Shown here one piece after another: positions 13,493 to 22,806 of a stretch of DNA of 64,000 nt. The notes under the pieces were generated by a model that saw nothing but the letters and a program-made list of their open reading frames with translations, searched no databases and was not told where the DNA came from. The stretch spans positions 310,001-374,000 of the forward strand of contig NZ_PYAX01000005.1 in NCBI RefSeq assembly GCF_003014735.1, given 5' to 3'. Position 1 is the first letter of the stretch, and each line of letters opens with the position of its first letter. This DNA comes from Saccharothrix carnea. Lineage in GTDB: Bacteria; Actinomycetota; Actinomycetes; Mycobacteriales; Pseudonocardiaceae. Both the position numbers and the translations under genes were made by a program.

Positions 13493-15541
13493 GTGAGCTA
13501 CGACCCGCCCCCGCCGCAAGGCGGCCCGCCGGGCCGACCGCCACGACCCAGGCCACAGCCGCCCCACGTCACCGGCGAACCACCGCTCCCCGGCCACCGC
13601 CCACCCACGCCACCGGGTGGTTTTACCAGGCCACCGACCCCGCCGGGCGGTGTCGACCGCCCGGTCGCACCGTACCGGCCGCCCACGCCCCCCGGTGGTT
13701 TCGACCGCCCGCCGACGCCTCCGGGCGGCTTCGACCAGCCAGTCGGCCGTCCCGGCGACCTCGACCGGCCCGCGACACCCGCCGGAGGTTTCAGCCGTCC
13801 GGGCGAGTCCCGCCCGATCCCCGCCGAGCCGCCCGCGACCGGCCGCCGTGCCCGCCGCGACGACCTGGCGCCACCGGTCGAGCCGCCGCCCACCGGCCGC
13901 CGTGCCCGCAGGGACGAGGCCGAGCCGGCGGCACCCGTCGAGGCCCCGCCTTCAGGCCGTCGTGCGCGCCGTGACGACCTGCCTGTCGCGCCCGTGCACG
14001 GCGAGTTGCCCCAGGACGAGCCGGTTGCGGGGCGTCGTGCGCGTCGCGATGACGTCCCGGTCGAGCCGGTGTTCGGCGAGCTGCCCGGGGTCGAGCCGCC
14101 CGTGGGGCGTCGGGCGCGCCGTGGCGACGTGCCTGTCGAGCCCGTGTACGGCGAGCTGCCCCGGGAGGATCCGCCCGCCGGCCGCCGCGCCCGTCGCGAC
14201 GACGTGCCGGTCGAACCGGTGTACGGCGAGCTGCCGCCGGCGGAACCACCGGCCGCCGGGCGTCGTGCCCGCAGGGACGAGGTGGGACCGCCCGCAGGCC
14301 GCCGTGCGCGTCGTGACGACGTGCCCCCGCCCGTGCCCCCGCCCGTGCCGCCGCCCGTGCCGCCGCACGTCGAGCAGACCACGTACGTCGAACCGGTCCG
14401 GGCCGAGCCACCGCCCACCGGCCGTCGCGCGGTGCGGGACGAACCAGGCCTGCCCGCGTCGTCCGAAGTGGCCGCACGCCTGGGCGGAGCCGCGCCACCG
14501 ACCGGCCCGCCGCGTCCCCGCCCCGCCCCGCCCGAAGCGGACGCCACCCGCTTCACCAACGCGTTCTCCGGCAGCCTCCCGCCGCCGCCCGGTGCCCGTC
14601 CGCCCGCGCCGCCGCGCCGCCCTCGCCCCGTCGACCCGCCCACCGAGGTCATCGCACCCGTGGACGACTACGACGACGAGTACGAGGACTACGACGACGA
14701 GTACTACGAGGACGACGACTACTACGACGAAGACGACCAGCCCGGCCCGCCGCCGGACAGCACGGCCCGCAAGACCGTCCGCACGATCGGCGAGCTGCTG
14801 ATCACGGCAGGCCTGGTCATCCTGCTGTTCGTGGTCTACGAGGTGTACGTCACCGACCTCATCTCGGCGGGCAAGCAGGACGACGCCACCCAGGCGCTGG
14901 ACGAGCAGTGGAACGCGAACACGGTCGAGGCCGACCAGCAGCGCCAGGCGCAGTACGAGCTGCTGGACGGCCAGGCGTTCGCCAAGATGTACATCCCGGT
15001 GTTCGGCCCGGACTACAAGTTCTCCATCGTCGAGGGCACCACCGACAAGGACCTGGAGATCGGCCCCGGCCACTACAAGGGCACCGCGCTGCCGGGCGAC
15101 CCGGGCAACTTCGCGGTGGCGGGCCACCGGGTCGGCAAGGGCGCGCCCTTCAACGACCTGGACCTGCTCAACTCGTGTGACGCGATCGTGGTCGAGACGC
15201 AGACCCACTGGTTCGTCTACCGGGTGCTGCCGAAGTCCGGCGAGGCGGCGGACTGGGCGCAGCGGCAGGCCGAGGCCAAGTGCGAGAAGGTCTCGCCGCT
15301 TGGTGCGCCGTACGACAAGGCGGTCGGCCAGTCGATCGTGCTGCCCACCCAGGGCGAGGTGATCAACCCCGTGCCGTACTTCGAGGGCGAGGTGCCCGCG
15401 GCGCAGCAGGCGGCGCTGATGACGCTGACCACCTGCCACCCGCGGTTCTCCGACAAGCAGCGGCTGATCGTGCACTCGGTGCTGACGATGAGCTACCCGA
15501 AGGCCCCCGGCTTCGTGCCCGAAGAGATGAAGGAGCAGTGA
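13493..15541 (+). CDS. Class E sortase with long proline/arginine-rich repeat domain
   Basis: The 682-residue protein starts at GTG with a clean GGGAGG site. Residues 1-120 are Pro/Gly-rich (TPPGGF-type repeats). About 110-330 hold tandem repeats of GRRARRDDVPVEP-VYGELP character. About 390-420 is extremely acidic (Asp/Glu/Tyr). One membrane segment follows at about 436-458, then an extracellular sortase domain. The catalytic triad is visible: His545 in VAGHRVG, Cys648 in TLTTCHPRF and Arg657 in DKQRLIVHS. Class E sortases attach LAxTG-type proteins to peptidoglycan. The N-terminal part would lie in the cytoplasm. A 52-residue membrane protein overlaps its stop. Confidence 0.93.
   Translation: MSYDPPPPQGGPPGRPPRPRPQPPHVTGEPPLPGHRPPTPPGGFTRPPTPPGGVDRPVAPYRPPTPPGGFDRPPTPPGGFDQPVGRPGDLDRPATPAGGFSRPGESRPIPAEPPATGRRARRDDLAPPVEPPPTGRRARRDEAEPAAPVEAPPSGRRARRDDLPVAPVHGELPQDEPVAGRRARRDDVPVEPVFGELPGVEPPVGRRARRGDVPVEPVYGELPREDPPAGRRARRDDVPVEPVYGELPPAEPPAAGRRARRDEVGPPAGRRARRDDVPPPVPPPVPPPVPPHVEQTTYVEPVRAEPPPTGRRAVRDEPGLPASSEVAARLGGAAPPTGPPRPRPAPPEADATRFTNAFSGSLPPPPGARPPAPPRRPRPVDPPTEVIAPVDDYDDEYEDYDDEYYEDDDYYDEDDQPGPPPDSTARKTVRTIGELLITAGLVILLFVVYEVYVTDLISAGKQDDATQALDEQWNANTVEADQQRQAQYELLDGQAFAKMYIPVFGPDYKFSIVEGTTDKDLEIGPGHYKGTALPGDPGNFAVAGHRVGKGAPFNDLDLLNSCDAIVVETQTHWFVYRVLPKSGEAADWAQRQAEAKCEKVSPLGAPYDKAVGQSIVLPTQGEVINPVPYFEGEVPAAQQAALMTLTTCHPRFSDKQRLIVHSVLTMSYPKAPGFVPEEMKEQ
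13830..14335 (+). repeat. Coding tandem repeats in the sortase N-terminus
   Basis: About nine degenerate copies of a GRRARRDD/E unit occur. The central five are regularly spaced about 57-60 nt apart and include a VEPVYGELP-like linker. Copies differ mainly at third codon positions, so selection on the peptide looks likely. Confidence 0.7.
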
Positions 15542-15699
15542 TGTACGGGTGGATCTGGCGGCACCTCCCCGGCCCGCTGCCCGTGCGCGTCCTGGAAGCG
15601 CTGGTGCTGGTGGCCGGGGTGGTGGCGCTGCTGATGTTCGTGGTGTTCCCGTGGGCGGAGCCGAAGCTGCCGTTCAACAACGTGACGACGCCGCAGTAG
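15541..15699 (+). CDS. Small single-pass membrane protein coupled to the sortase
   Basis: This 52-residue ORF starts with an ATG that shares one base with the sortase TGA (TGATG), so translation is coupled. It has a basic/aromatic head (MYGWIWRHLPGPLPVRV), one hydrophobic segment (about 18-37), and a short tail WAEPKLPFNNVTTPQ. The motif PFNNVTTP is typical of small actinobacterial proteins beside sortase or Rv0012-region genes. Function unknown; it may assist the sortase in the membrane. Confidence 0.8.
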   Translation: MYGWIWRHLPGPLPVRVLEALVLVAGVVALLMFVVFPWAEPKLPFNNVTTPQ

Positions 15700-15702
15700 G
15701 GG

Positions 15703-17058
15703 CTACGACCGGCTGATGTCGGTCATCTCCGCCCGGTCCACGACCTTCACCCGGTCACGGCCGCGGGCGGCGCCGAGGGCGATCTCGTGTGCGTCCAGCC
15801 TGCGCCACCCGGCCACGGTGGTGAACGGCACGGCCCGCTGCTCCAGGAACCGCACCACGGCGTCGGGCTCGCGGCCCGGCGCGGCGGGCAGCACCGGCGC
15901 GTCGGCGAGCAGGCTGGTCACGGTCTCCAGCGCATCGCCCTTGGTGTGGCCGATGAGCCCCACCGGGCCGCGCTTGATCCAGCCGGTGACGTACACGCCG
16001 GGCATCGCCTGCTCGTCCAGGTCGAGCACGCGGCCCGCCTGGTGCGGCACGGTGCCGGAGGTGTGGTCGAACGGCAGGTCGACCAGGTGCGTGGACAGGT
16101 AGCCGACCGCCCGGTACACCGCCTGCACGGGCCAGTCGGTGAACTCGCCCGTGCCGCGCACGCCGCCGTCGCCGTCCAGCTCCATCCGCTCGGTGCGCAG
16201 CCCGGTGACCGACGTCGACCCCAGCACCTCGACCGGCGCTTCGAGGAAGTGCAGGTGCAGCCGGCGCGGTCGTGAGCCGACGTCGCGGATCGCCCACTCC
16301 TGCAGGGTCTTGACGACCATCTCGACCTGCTTGTTCGACCGGATCGCCGCCATGCTCGCCGCGTCGAAGTCGATGCCCTCGGGGTGCACGATCACCTCGA
16401 CGTGGGGTGAGTGGTCGAGTTCGCGCAGTTCCAGCGGGGTGAACTTGGCCTGCGCCGGCCCGCGGCGCCCGAACACGTGCACGTCGGTGACCGGGCTCGA
16501 CTTGAGGCCTTCGTAGACGTTGTCCGGGATGTCGGTGCTCAGCAGCTCGTCGGCGGTCTTGGCCAGCACGCGGGCCACGTCGAGCGCGACGTTGCCCACG
16601 CCGAGCACAGCGACCTCGCGGGCGCGCAGCGGCCACGTGCGCGGCACGTCGGGGTGGCCGTCGTACCAGGAGACGAACTCGGCGGCGCCGTACGAGCCGT
16701 CCAGGTCGATGCCGGGGATGTCCAGCGGCCGGTCCTTCTCGGCGCCGGTGGAGAAGATGACCGCGTCGTAGAAGTGCCGCAGGTCGTCGAGCTTGAGGTC
16801 GACGCCGTACTCGACGTTGCCGAAGAACCTGATGCCGGGACGGTCCAGCACGCGCTGCAGGGCGTTGACGATGCCCTTGATGCGCGGGTGGTCCGGCGCG
16901 ACGCCGTACCTGATCAAGCCGTACGGGGCGGGCATCCGCTCGAAGAGGTCGATGCCCACCTCGGTGCCCGACTCGGCCGCGGACTTGGTCAGGATGTCGG
17001 CGGCGTAGATGCCGGCGGGGCCGGCGCCGACGACGGCGACGCGGAGGGATCGGGTCAT
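15703..17058 (-). CDS. fprA: NADPH-ferredoxin reductase (FprA family)
   Basis: This flavoprotein moves electrons between NADPH and ferredoxins, supplying cytochromes P450 and Fe-S enzymes. The 451-residue length fits FprA. The FAD-binding Rossmann motif VAVVGAGPAGIYAA begins at residue 7, and LFERMPAPYGLIRYGVAPDHP follows near 38. The NADP-binding region is VLGVGNVALDVARVL near 150. The C-terminal FAD motif is GVYVTGWIKRGPVGLIGH near 348. The gene converges on the sortase operon with a 3-nt gap and is divergent from trpG. An iron box overlaps its promoter, so iron-dependent repression is likely. Confidence 0.94.
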   Translation of the reverse strand: MTRSLRVAVVGAGPAGIYAADILTKSAAESGTEVGIDLFERMPAPYGLIRYGVAPDHPRIKGIVNALQRVLDRPGIRFFGNVEYGVDLKLDDLRHFYDAVIFSTGAEKDRPLDIPGIDLDGSYGAAEFVSWYDGHPDVPRTWPLRAREVAVLGVGNVALDVARVLAKTADELLSTDIPDNVYEGLKSSPVTDVHVFGRRGPAQAKFTPLELRELDHSPHVEVIVHPEGIDFDAASMAAIRSNKQVEMVVKTLQEWAIRDVGSRPRRLHLHFLEAPVEVLGSTSVTGLRTERMELDGDGGVRGTGEFTDWPVQAVYRAVGYLSTHLVDLPFDHTSGTVPHQAGRVLDLDEQAMPGVYVTGWIKRGPVGLIGHTKGDALETVTSLLADAPVLPAAPGREPDAVVRFLEQRAVPFTTVAGWRRLDAHEIALGAARGRDRVKVVDRAEMTDISRS

Positions 17059-17067
17059 AGGACTAGG

Positions 17068-17086
17068 TTAGGTTAGCCTAAGATCA
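17068..17086. promoter_or_regulatory. Putative IdeR/DtxR iron box upstream of fprA
   Basis: The 19-mer beginning TTAGGTTAGCCTAAG closely follows the IdeR/DtxR consensus TTAGGTTAGSCTAACCTAA. On the minus strand TAACCT (17065-17070) sits 6 nt before the fprA ATG as a leaderless -10, so bound repressor would cover the promoter. It could also affect the divergent trpG promoter, about 30 bp away. Confidence 0.7.
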
Positions 17087-17111
17087 CTTCTGGCGAGAGG
17101 TTCGTCACGGC

Positions 17112-17117
17112 TACGCT
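17112..17117 (+). promoter_or_regulatory. Leaderless -10 (TACGCT) of trpG/pabA
   Basis: TACGCT ends 6 nt before the ATG at 17124 and no Shine-Dalgarno sequence intervenes. This supports both a leaderless mRNA and the chosen start. Confidence 0.55.
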
Positions 17118-17123
17118 GGTCCC

Positions 17124-17771
17124 ATGCGCGTGCTCGTGGTCGACAACTACGACAGCTTCGTCTACAACCTCGTCCAGTACCTGGCCCAGCTCGGGGTCGA
17201 GTGCGTGGTGCGGCGCAACGACGCCGTCGAGCTGGACGAGATCGCCGAGGTCGGTGGCGTCCTCGTCAGCCCGGGCCCCAGCACGCCGGACAAGGCGGGC
17301 AGGAGCATGGACGTCATCCGCCACTGCGCCGACTCGGGCGTCCCGGTGTTCGGGGTGTGCCTGGGCCACCAGGCCATCGGCGCGGTGTGGGGCGGCACGG
17401 TCGACCTCGCGCCGGAGCTCCTGCACGGCAAGACGAGTGTCGTGCACCACAACGGCGGCGGCGTGCTCCAGGGCGTGCCCAGCCCGTTCACCGCGACCCG
17501 CTACCACTCCCTGACCGTGCTGCCCGACACCATCCCGGCCGAGTTCGAGGTGACCGGGCGAACCGAGTCCGGCGTGGTGATGGCCATGCGCCACCGCGAG
17601 CTGCCGGTCGAGGGCGTCCAGTTCCACCCCGAGTCCGTGCTGACCGAGGGCGGGCACCGGATGCTGGCGAACTGGCTCGCGGTGTGCGGGTTCGAGGTGC
17701 CCGAGGCCACCGTCTCGCAGCTGGAGAACGGCATGCGCGAACTCGCCGCCGCAGCCGACCGCCGGGGCTGA
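17124..17771 (+). CDS. trpG: Glutamine amidotransferase, anthranilate/aminodeoxychorismate synthase component II
   Basis: Class I glutamine amidotransferase that releases ammonia from glutamine for the chorismate-using partner (TrpE or PabB). The 215-residue length is normal. The N-terminus VLVVDNYDSFVYNLVQYL is the TrpG/PabA signature. The catalytic triad is Cys79 in GVCLGHQ and His168/Glu170 in FHPES. PGPSTPDKAG is also present. No pabB/trpE is nearby, so tryptophan versus folate use cannot be decided. It occupies the Rv0013 position and ends at a terminator shared with pknB. Confidence 0.93.
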   Translation: MRVLVVDNYDSFVYNLVQYLAQLGVECVVRRNDAVELDEIAEVGGVLVSPGPSTPDKAGRSMDVIRHCADSGVPVFGVCLGHQAIGAVWGGTVDLAPELLHGKTSVVHHNGGGVLQGVPSPFTATRYHSLTVLPDTIPAEFEVTGRTESGVVMAMRHRELPVEGVQFHPESVLTEGGHRMLANWLAVCGFEVPEATVSQLENGMRELAAAADRRG

Positions 17772-17793
17772 CCGGCGCAGCCGACCAGACGGA

Positions 17794-17829
17794 AAAGGCC
17801 CCTCCGCGACGCACGTCGGAGGGGCCTTT
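17794..17829. terminator. Bidirectional terminator between trpG and pknB
   Basis: A perfect 13-bp stem (17794-17806 with 17817-17829), 10-nt loop, starts with AAA and ends with TTT, so it works on both strands for the two convergent genes. Confidence 0.9.
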
Positions 17830-17842
17830 CCGGTGTTCCGCG

Positions 17843-19843
17843 CTACCTGGTCGAGGTAGGCCCGCCGATCTTGAACTCGGCCATGGTCACGTTGATCCGC
17901 GCGTTCTTGCCCACCGGCTGGTTCGGCTGGATCTCCTGCTCGAGGATCTCCTTGTCCTGGCTGATGTCCGACACCGGTTGCTTGGTGACGGTCAGCTCGT
18001 TGCCGGTCCACCCGGCCTGGTTGAGCTTGGTGCGCGCCTGGTTCTCGGTCATCCCGCGCAGGTCGGGCATGATGAACTGGTTGTTCTTGGACACGCTCAA
18101 CGTCACCAGCGTGTCCTTCTCCGCCCGTCCGGGCGCCGGGTTCTGGGCCACGACCTTGTTCAGCGGCTCGGCGCTGTCGACGTCCTTGGTCTGCACCTTG
18201 AACCCGTTGCCCTCGAGGGTGGCGCGCGCGTTCTCCAACGTCTGGCCGGTCACGTCCGGCAACTGCACGGTGTCCGGGGCCTTGCCGAGCGTCACCGTGA
18301 TCGGGCTGCCCATCGGCGCGCTCGTGCCCGGCGACGGCGACTGCTGGACGACCTTGCCGACCAGGTTCGGGTCCTCGGTCTCGGCGGTCTCGGTGGCCTG
18401 CTGGTAGACCCAGCCCTCGGCTTCCAGCTTCTTCTGCGCCTCGGTCGGGGTCAGCCCGGTGACCGCGGGCACCGGCGCGGGCTTCGGGGCGTCGCCGATC
18501 ACCAGCTTGACGATGCTGCGCTTCTCCACCTCGCGGTTGGCCGGCGGGTCGGTCGAGATCACCTTGCCGACCTGGTCGACGGTGCAGGTGGGCTCCGGTC
18601 CCGGCTGGCACGGCATCGTGGCGACCTCGACGCTGAGGCCCCTGGCCTCCAGGTCGGCCCGCGCCGCCGACTGCTCCTTGCCCACCAGCGACGGCACCGT
18701 GACCTTCTCCGTGGCCGCGGTCTTGTCGCCGTCGCTGAGCAGCGTCGTGGTGATCCACGCGGCGAGCGCGAGCACGGCGATGCACAGCAGGACGACCAGG
18801 GCGACCATGATCGCCTTCTTGCGCCGGGCGCGCCGCTCCTCCTCTTCCTCGGCCAGCGGGTCGTACTCGGCCGGTTCCTCGCGCTGCGCCGAGGGCCGGT
18901 GCCGCCCGCCCGTGGACGGCGCGACCTCGGTGCGCGGCGACGACGACTGGTTGAGCACCGCGGTGCGGTCCTCCGCCGTCATCACGGCGGGCGCCGAGGG
19001 GCGCTGCCCGGACAGCACGCGCACCAGGTCCGCACGCATCTCCGCGGCCGACTGGTAGCGGTTGGCCGGTCCCTTGGCCATCGCCTTCAGCACGATCGCG
19101 TCCAGCGCGGGCGTCACCTTCGGGTTCAGCGCCGACGGCGGCTTCGGGTCCTCCCGCACGTGCTGGTAGGCCACCGCCACGGGGGAGTCGCCGGTGAACG
19201 GCGGCTCGCCGGTCAGCAGCTCGAACAGCACGCAGCCCGACGCGTACACGTCCGACCGACCGTCGACGGCCTCGCCGCGGGCCTGCTCCGGCGACAGGTA
19301 CTGGGCGGTCCCTATCACGGCGGCCGTCTGGGTCACCGCGGCCTGACCGTCGTGCACCGCGCGGGCGATGCCGAAGTCCATCACCTTCACCGCGCCCGAC
19401 CGGGTGATCATCACGTTGGCGGGCTTCACGTCCCGGTGCACGATGCCGTGCCGGTGGCTGAAGTCCAACGCGGCCGACACGTCGGCCATGACCTCCATCG
19501 CCCGCTTGCCCGACAGCGGCCCCTGCGTCTTGACGATGTCGCGCAGCGTGCGGCCGTCGACGAACTCCATCACGATGTAGGGCAGCGGGCCGTACTCGGT
19601 CTGGGTCTCACCGGTGTCGTAGACCGCGACGATGGCGGGGTGGTTCAGCGCCGCCGAGTTCTGGGCCTCGCGACGGAACCGCTCCTGGAACTGGGTGTCA
19701 CGGGCGAGGTCGGCGCGCAGGACCTTGATGGCCACGTCCCGGCCGAGCCGGACGTCCCGGCCCTTGTGCACCTCCGACATGCCGCCGTAGCCGAGGGTCT
19801 CACCCAGTTCGTAGCGGTTGGAGAGCAGTCGCGGAGTGCTCAT
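17843..19843 (-). CDS. pknB: Serine/threonine protein kinase PknB with four PASTA domains
   Basis: Transmembrane kinase that couples muropeptide sensing to control of growth and division. The 666-residue protein has an N-terminal kinase domain (about 10-275): glycine loop LGYGGMSEV, Lys40 in VAIK, HRDVKPAN with Asp138, DFG at 156-158, and activation-loop threonines T171 and T173, the same numbers as the autophosphorylated pair of M. tuberculosis PknB. A charged juxtamembrane linker precedes one membrane segment (about 344-368). Four extracellular PASTA repeats span about 380-662. It is the last gene of the fhaA-pknB operon, 72 nt after pknA. Confidence 0.96.
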   Translation of the reverse strand: MSTPRLLSNRYELGETLGYGGMSEVHKGRDVRLGRDVAIKVLRADLARDTQFQERFRREAQNSAALNHPAIVAVYDTGETQTEYGPLPYIVMEFVDGRTLRDIVKTQGPLSGKRAMEVMADVSAALDFSHRHGIVHRDVKPANVMITRSGAVKVMDFGIARAVHDGQAAVTQTAAVIGTAQYLSPEQARGEAVDGRSDVYASGCVLFELLTGEPPFTGDSPVAVAYQHVREDPKPPSALNPKVTPALDAIVLKAMAKGPANRYQSAAEMRADLVRVLSGQRPSAPAVMTAEDRTAVLNQSSSPRTEVAPSTGGRHRPSAQREEPAEYDPLAEEEEERRARRKKAIMVALVVLLCIAVLALAAWITTTLLSDGDKTAATEKVTVPSLVGKEQSAARADLEARGLSVEVATMPCQPGPEPTCTVDQVGKVISTDPPANREVEKRSIVKLVIGDAPKPAPVPAVTGLTPTEAQKKLEAEGWVYQQATETAETEDPNLVGKVVQQSPSPGTSAPMGSPITVTLGKAPDTVQLPDVTGQTLENARATLEGNGFKVQTKDVDSAEPLNKVVAQNPAPGRAEKDTLVTLSVSKNNQFIMPDLRGMTENQARTKLNQAGWTGNELTVTKQPVSDISQDKEILEQEIQPNQPVGKNARINVTMAEFKIGGPTSTR

Positions 19844-19915
19844 CAGTGCTTCGTCCCGCTCCTCGTCAACGGTCTCACCATCAAGCCTTGCGTTCGCTTT
19901 CGTACCGTTTCAGCG

Positions 19916-21343
19916 TCAAGTCGGTACACACGTCACCTTGACCCGTGAGCCGATCGCAACCTCACCGGTCGGCGCCAGGTCCGACACCAGGCACTGCTCG
20001 GGGTCCCGGGGCGCGCCCCCGTCCTCGGAGTGCGCCTCGGGTTCCAAGCCGAGCCCGGAGAGCTCCTGCACGACTTCGTCCACCGGGAGGTTGACGTAGT
20101 CGGACTTCGTGACCGTCACCTTCGGCTTGCCGGGGAGACGGTCGGTCGAGTCGTCCAACGGGCGGGCGCTCGTGGTGCCCTGCTGGTTCGCTCCGCCGGG
20201 CACCTGGTCGTCCTTGAGCGCCCAGCGCAGGATGACCACGCCGAGCACCAGCAGCGCGACCACCAGCACAGCGACCATAACCCACAGCACGGCGCGATTG
20301 CGCCCCGGTGGCCGTGCGCCCGGTGGCAACGGACGGAAAGCGCCCGTGTGCGGAGTGTTCATCCCTGGTGGGACCGGCTGCATGCCCGGGCGGGACCCCG
20401 GATGGGTCACCGGGATGCCCGGGTGGGTGCGCTGCGCGGGTGGTGGCGTCAACGGGGCGGCCATCGGCGCGCCGACCGCCATCGCCAGCCCGGACGGCGT
20501 GGGCAGCGGCTGGCCCGACCGCACCGCGCTCACCGCGGACGCGAACTCGCCGCCGTTGCGGTAGCGCTGGCGGGGGTCCTTCACCAGGGTCGCCTCGATC
20601 AGGGCCCGCGGCCCCGGCGGCACGTCCGGCGGCAGCGGCGGCGCGATGTCCCGGATGTGCATCATCGCGACCGTCACCGCGTTCTCCGACCGGAACGGCC
20701 GGTGCCCGGTCAGGCACTCGTAGCCGCACACCGCCAGCGCGTACACGTCCGACGCGGGTTCGGCGGCGTGGCCGAGGGCCTGTTCCGGCGCGATGTAGTG
20801 GGCCGTGCCCATGACCATGCCGCTGTGCGTGACGGGCGCCGCGTCGGCGGCCTTCGCGATGCCGAAGTCGGTGATCTTCACCGTGCCGGTCGGCGTCACC
20901 AGGATGTTGCCCGGCTTCACGTCCCGGTGCACCAGCCCTCGCTCGTGCGCGGCCTGCAACGCGTTGCCCGCCTGCTCCAGCACGTCGAGCGTGCGGTCGG
21001 CGTTCAGCCTGCCGCGGGCGATGATCGCGGCCAGCGGCTCGCCCTCGACCAGCTCCATCACCAGGTAGGCGGTGTCCTCCGGCCCGTCCGGGATCGACGC
21101 GGTCTCGCCGTAGTCGTGCACCGCGGCGATGCCGGGGTGGTTGAGCGACGCGGTGGTGCGCGCCTCGATGCGGAACCGGTTGAGGAACTCGGCGTCGCCG
21201 CTGAGCTCCGCCTTCAGCACCTTGACCGCGACCTTGCGGTCCAGCCTGGTGTCGTCGGCCTCCCAGACCTCGCCCATGCCGCCGACCGCGATCCGCTTGG
21301 ACAGGCGGTACCGCTCGGCGAGCAACTGGCCGGAGGTCAGCAT
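19916..21343 (-). CDS. pknA: Serine/threonine protein kinase PknA
   Basis: The ATG overlaps the pbpA stop (TGATG), giving a 475-residue kinase. The kinase domain spans about 10-275, with IAVGGMGEV, Lys41 in [12 protein letters not shown] and DFGIAK, and activation-loop [20 protein letters not shown] Pro-rich linker leads to a membrane segment ([20 protein letters not shown], about 368-388). One PASTA-like module forms the C-terminus ([20 protein letters not shown]). M. tuberculosis PknA lacks an obvious PASTA domain; a single C-terminal one is seen in several actinomycetes. PknA phosphorylates cell-shape and division proteins. Confidence 0.95.
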   Translation of the reverse strand: MLTSGQLLAERYRLSKRIAVGGMGEVWEADDTRLDRKVAVKVLKAELSGDAEFLNRFRIEARTTASLNHPGIAAVHDYGETASIPDGPEDTAYLVMELVEGEPLAAIIARGRLNADRTLDVLEQAGNALQAAHERGLVHRDVKPGNILVTPTGTVKITDFGIAKAADAAPVTHSGMVMGTAHYIAPEQALGHAAEPASDVYALAVCGYECLTGHRPFRSENAVTVAMMHIRDIAPPLPPDVPPGPRALIEATLVKDPRQRYRNGGEFASAVSAVRSGQPLPTPSGLAMAVGAPMAAPLTPPPAQRTHPGIPVTHPGSRPGMQPVPPGMNTPHTGAFRPLPPGARPPGRNRAVLWVMVAVLVVALLVLGVVILRWALKDDQVPGGANQQGTTSARPLDDSTDRLPGKPKVTVTKSDYVNLPVDEVVQELSGLGLEPEAHSEDGGAPRDPEQCLVSDLAPTGEVAIGSRVKVTCVPT

Positions 21344-22806
21344 CAGCGTCCCCCGAGGTAGGCGCCGATGACCGCGCGGCCGATCGGGGCGGCGACCCGG
21401 CCGCCGGTGGCCGCCAAGCCCTGCTGGCCGCCGTTCTCCACGATCACCGCGATCGCGATCTCCGGCTTCTCGGCCGGCGCGAACGCCACGTACCAGGCGT
21501 GCGGGTTGGTCGAGCGGACGTTCTCGCCGTGCTCGGCGGTACCGGTCTTGGACGCGATGGTCACGCCGCTGAGCTTGCCGCCGCCACCGGTGTTGTTCTC
21601 CGAGGCGATCATCATGTCGCGCAGCGCCTGGGCGTGCTCGGGGTCCATCGCCTCGTCGACCTCGTCCGGCTTGGTCTCGCTGATCACCTGGAGGTCGGGC
21701 GCCAGGATCTTGCCGACCAGGTGCGGCTGCATCCGCACGCCGCCGTTCGCGACGGTCGCCGCCATCACCGCGTTGACCAGCGGTGTCACCCGGACGTCCT
21801 TCTGGCCGATGCCGGTCTGGTAGATCGACGGCTTGTCCGACATCGGGCCCAGCGTCGAGGGCACCACCGACAGCGGGATCGACAGGTCCTGCTCGCCGAT
21901 GCCGAACTTGGCCGCCTGGTCGCGCAGCTTGTCCGCGCCCAGCTCGGCGGCCAGCACCGCGAACGCCGTGTTGCACGACTTGGCCAGCGCCTCCTGCAGC
22001 GAGGCGGTGACGCCGTTGCCGCAGTTGGTGTCGTTGAAGTTCGGCAGCGGCGTGTTCGTGCCCGGCAGCGTGATCACCGGGCGCCCGTCGACCTCGCTGT
22101 CCTTGGTCTTGCCCTCGGCCAGCGCCGCCGCCGTCACCACCAGCTTGAACGTCGAACCGGGCGGGTAGTTCTCGTGCACCGCGCGGTTGAGCATCGGCTT
22201 GGACTTGTCGGCGTCGTAGCCGGCCCACGCCTCTTCCTGCACGTCCACGTCGTGGCTGGCAAGCACGTTCGGGTCGTAGGACGGGGTGCTGGCCATCGCC
22301 AGGATCTCCCCGGTCTGCGGCCGGATCGCGACGACCGTGCCGGTCACGCCCTGGAGCCGCTCGAACGCGGCCTGCTGGAGCTTCGCGTCGATCGTGAGCT
22401 GGAGGCTGCCGCCCTTGGGGTCGCGGCCGGTGATCAGGTCGGACACCCGGCGCGCGAACAGCCGGTCGTCCGAGCCGTTGAGCAGGTCGTCCTCGGCGCG
22501 TTCCATGCCGCCCGCGCCGTACAGCGTGGAGAAGTAGCCGGTCACGGGCGCGAACGCGGGCCCGTTGGCGTAGGTGCGCAGGTACTTCAGCCGGTCGTCG
22601 ACCCGCTGCACGCTGGCCAGCGGCGTGCCGTCTGCGGCGATGATCTGGCCGCGCTCACGCGAGTACTGGTCCAGGATGACCCGCCGGTTCAGCGGGTCCT
22701 TGCGGTAGTCGTCGGCCTTGATGACCTGCACGTACGTGGCGTTGCCCAACAGCAGGAGCATCATCGCCATCATGGCGAGGCCGATCCGGCGGAGCGGTGT
22801 GTTCAT
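21343..22806 (-). CDS. pbpA: Penicillin-binding protein A (peptidoglycan transpeptidase)
   Basis: Class B PBP that cross-links peptidoglycan with the RodA polymerase. The 487-residue product begins [20 protein letters not shown], a membrane anchor. A dimerisation region carries DRGxI-like RGQIIAADG. The transpeptidase motifs are all present: STFK with Ser218 and Lys221, SCN in AKSCNTAF, and KTG in SKTGTAEH. Its start overlaps the rodA stop by 4 nt (ATGA) and its stop overlaps pknA. In mycobacteria PbpA is regulated by PknB phosphorylation. Confidence 0.96.
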   Translation of the reverse strand: MNTPLRRIGLAMMAMMLLLLGNATYVQVIKADDYRKDPLNRRVILDQYSRERGQIIAADGTPLASVQRVDDRLKYLRTYANGPAFAPVTGYFSTLYGAGGMERAEDDLLNGSDDRLFARRVSDLITGRDPKGGSLQLTIDAKLQQAAFERLQGVTGTVVAIRPQTGEILAMASTPSYDPNVLASHDVDVQEEAWAGYDADKSKPMLNRAVHENYPPGSTFKLVVTAAALAEGKTKDSEVDGRPVITLPGTNTPLPNFNDTNCGNGVTASLQEALAKSCNTAFAVLAAELGADKLRDQAAKFGIGEQDLSIPLSVVPSTLGPMSDKPSIYQTGIGQKDVRVTPLVNAVMAATVANGGVRMQPHLVGKILAPDLQVISETKPDEVDEAMDPEHAQALRDMMIASENNTGGGGKLSGVTIASKTGTAEHGENVRSTNPHAWYVAFAPAEKPEIAIAVIVENGGQQGLAATGGRVAAPIGRAVIGAYLGGR

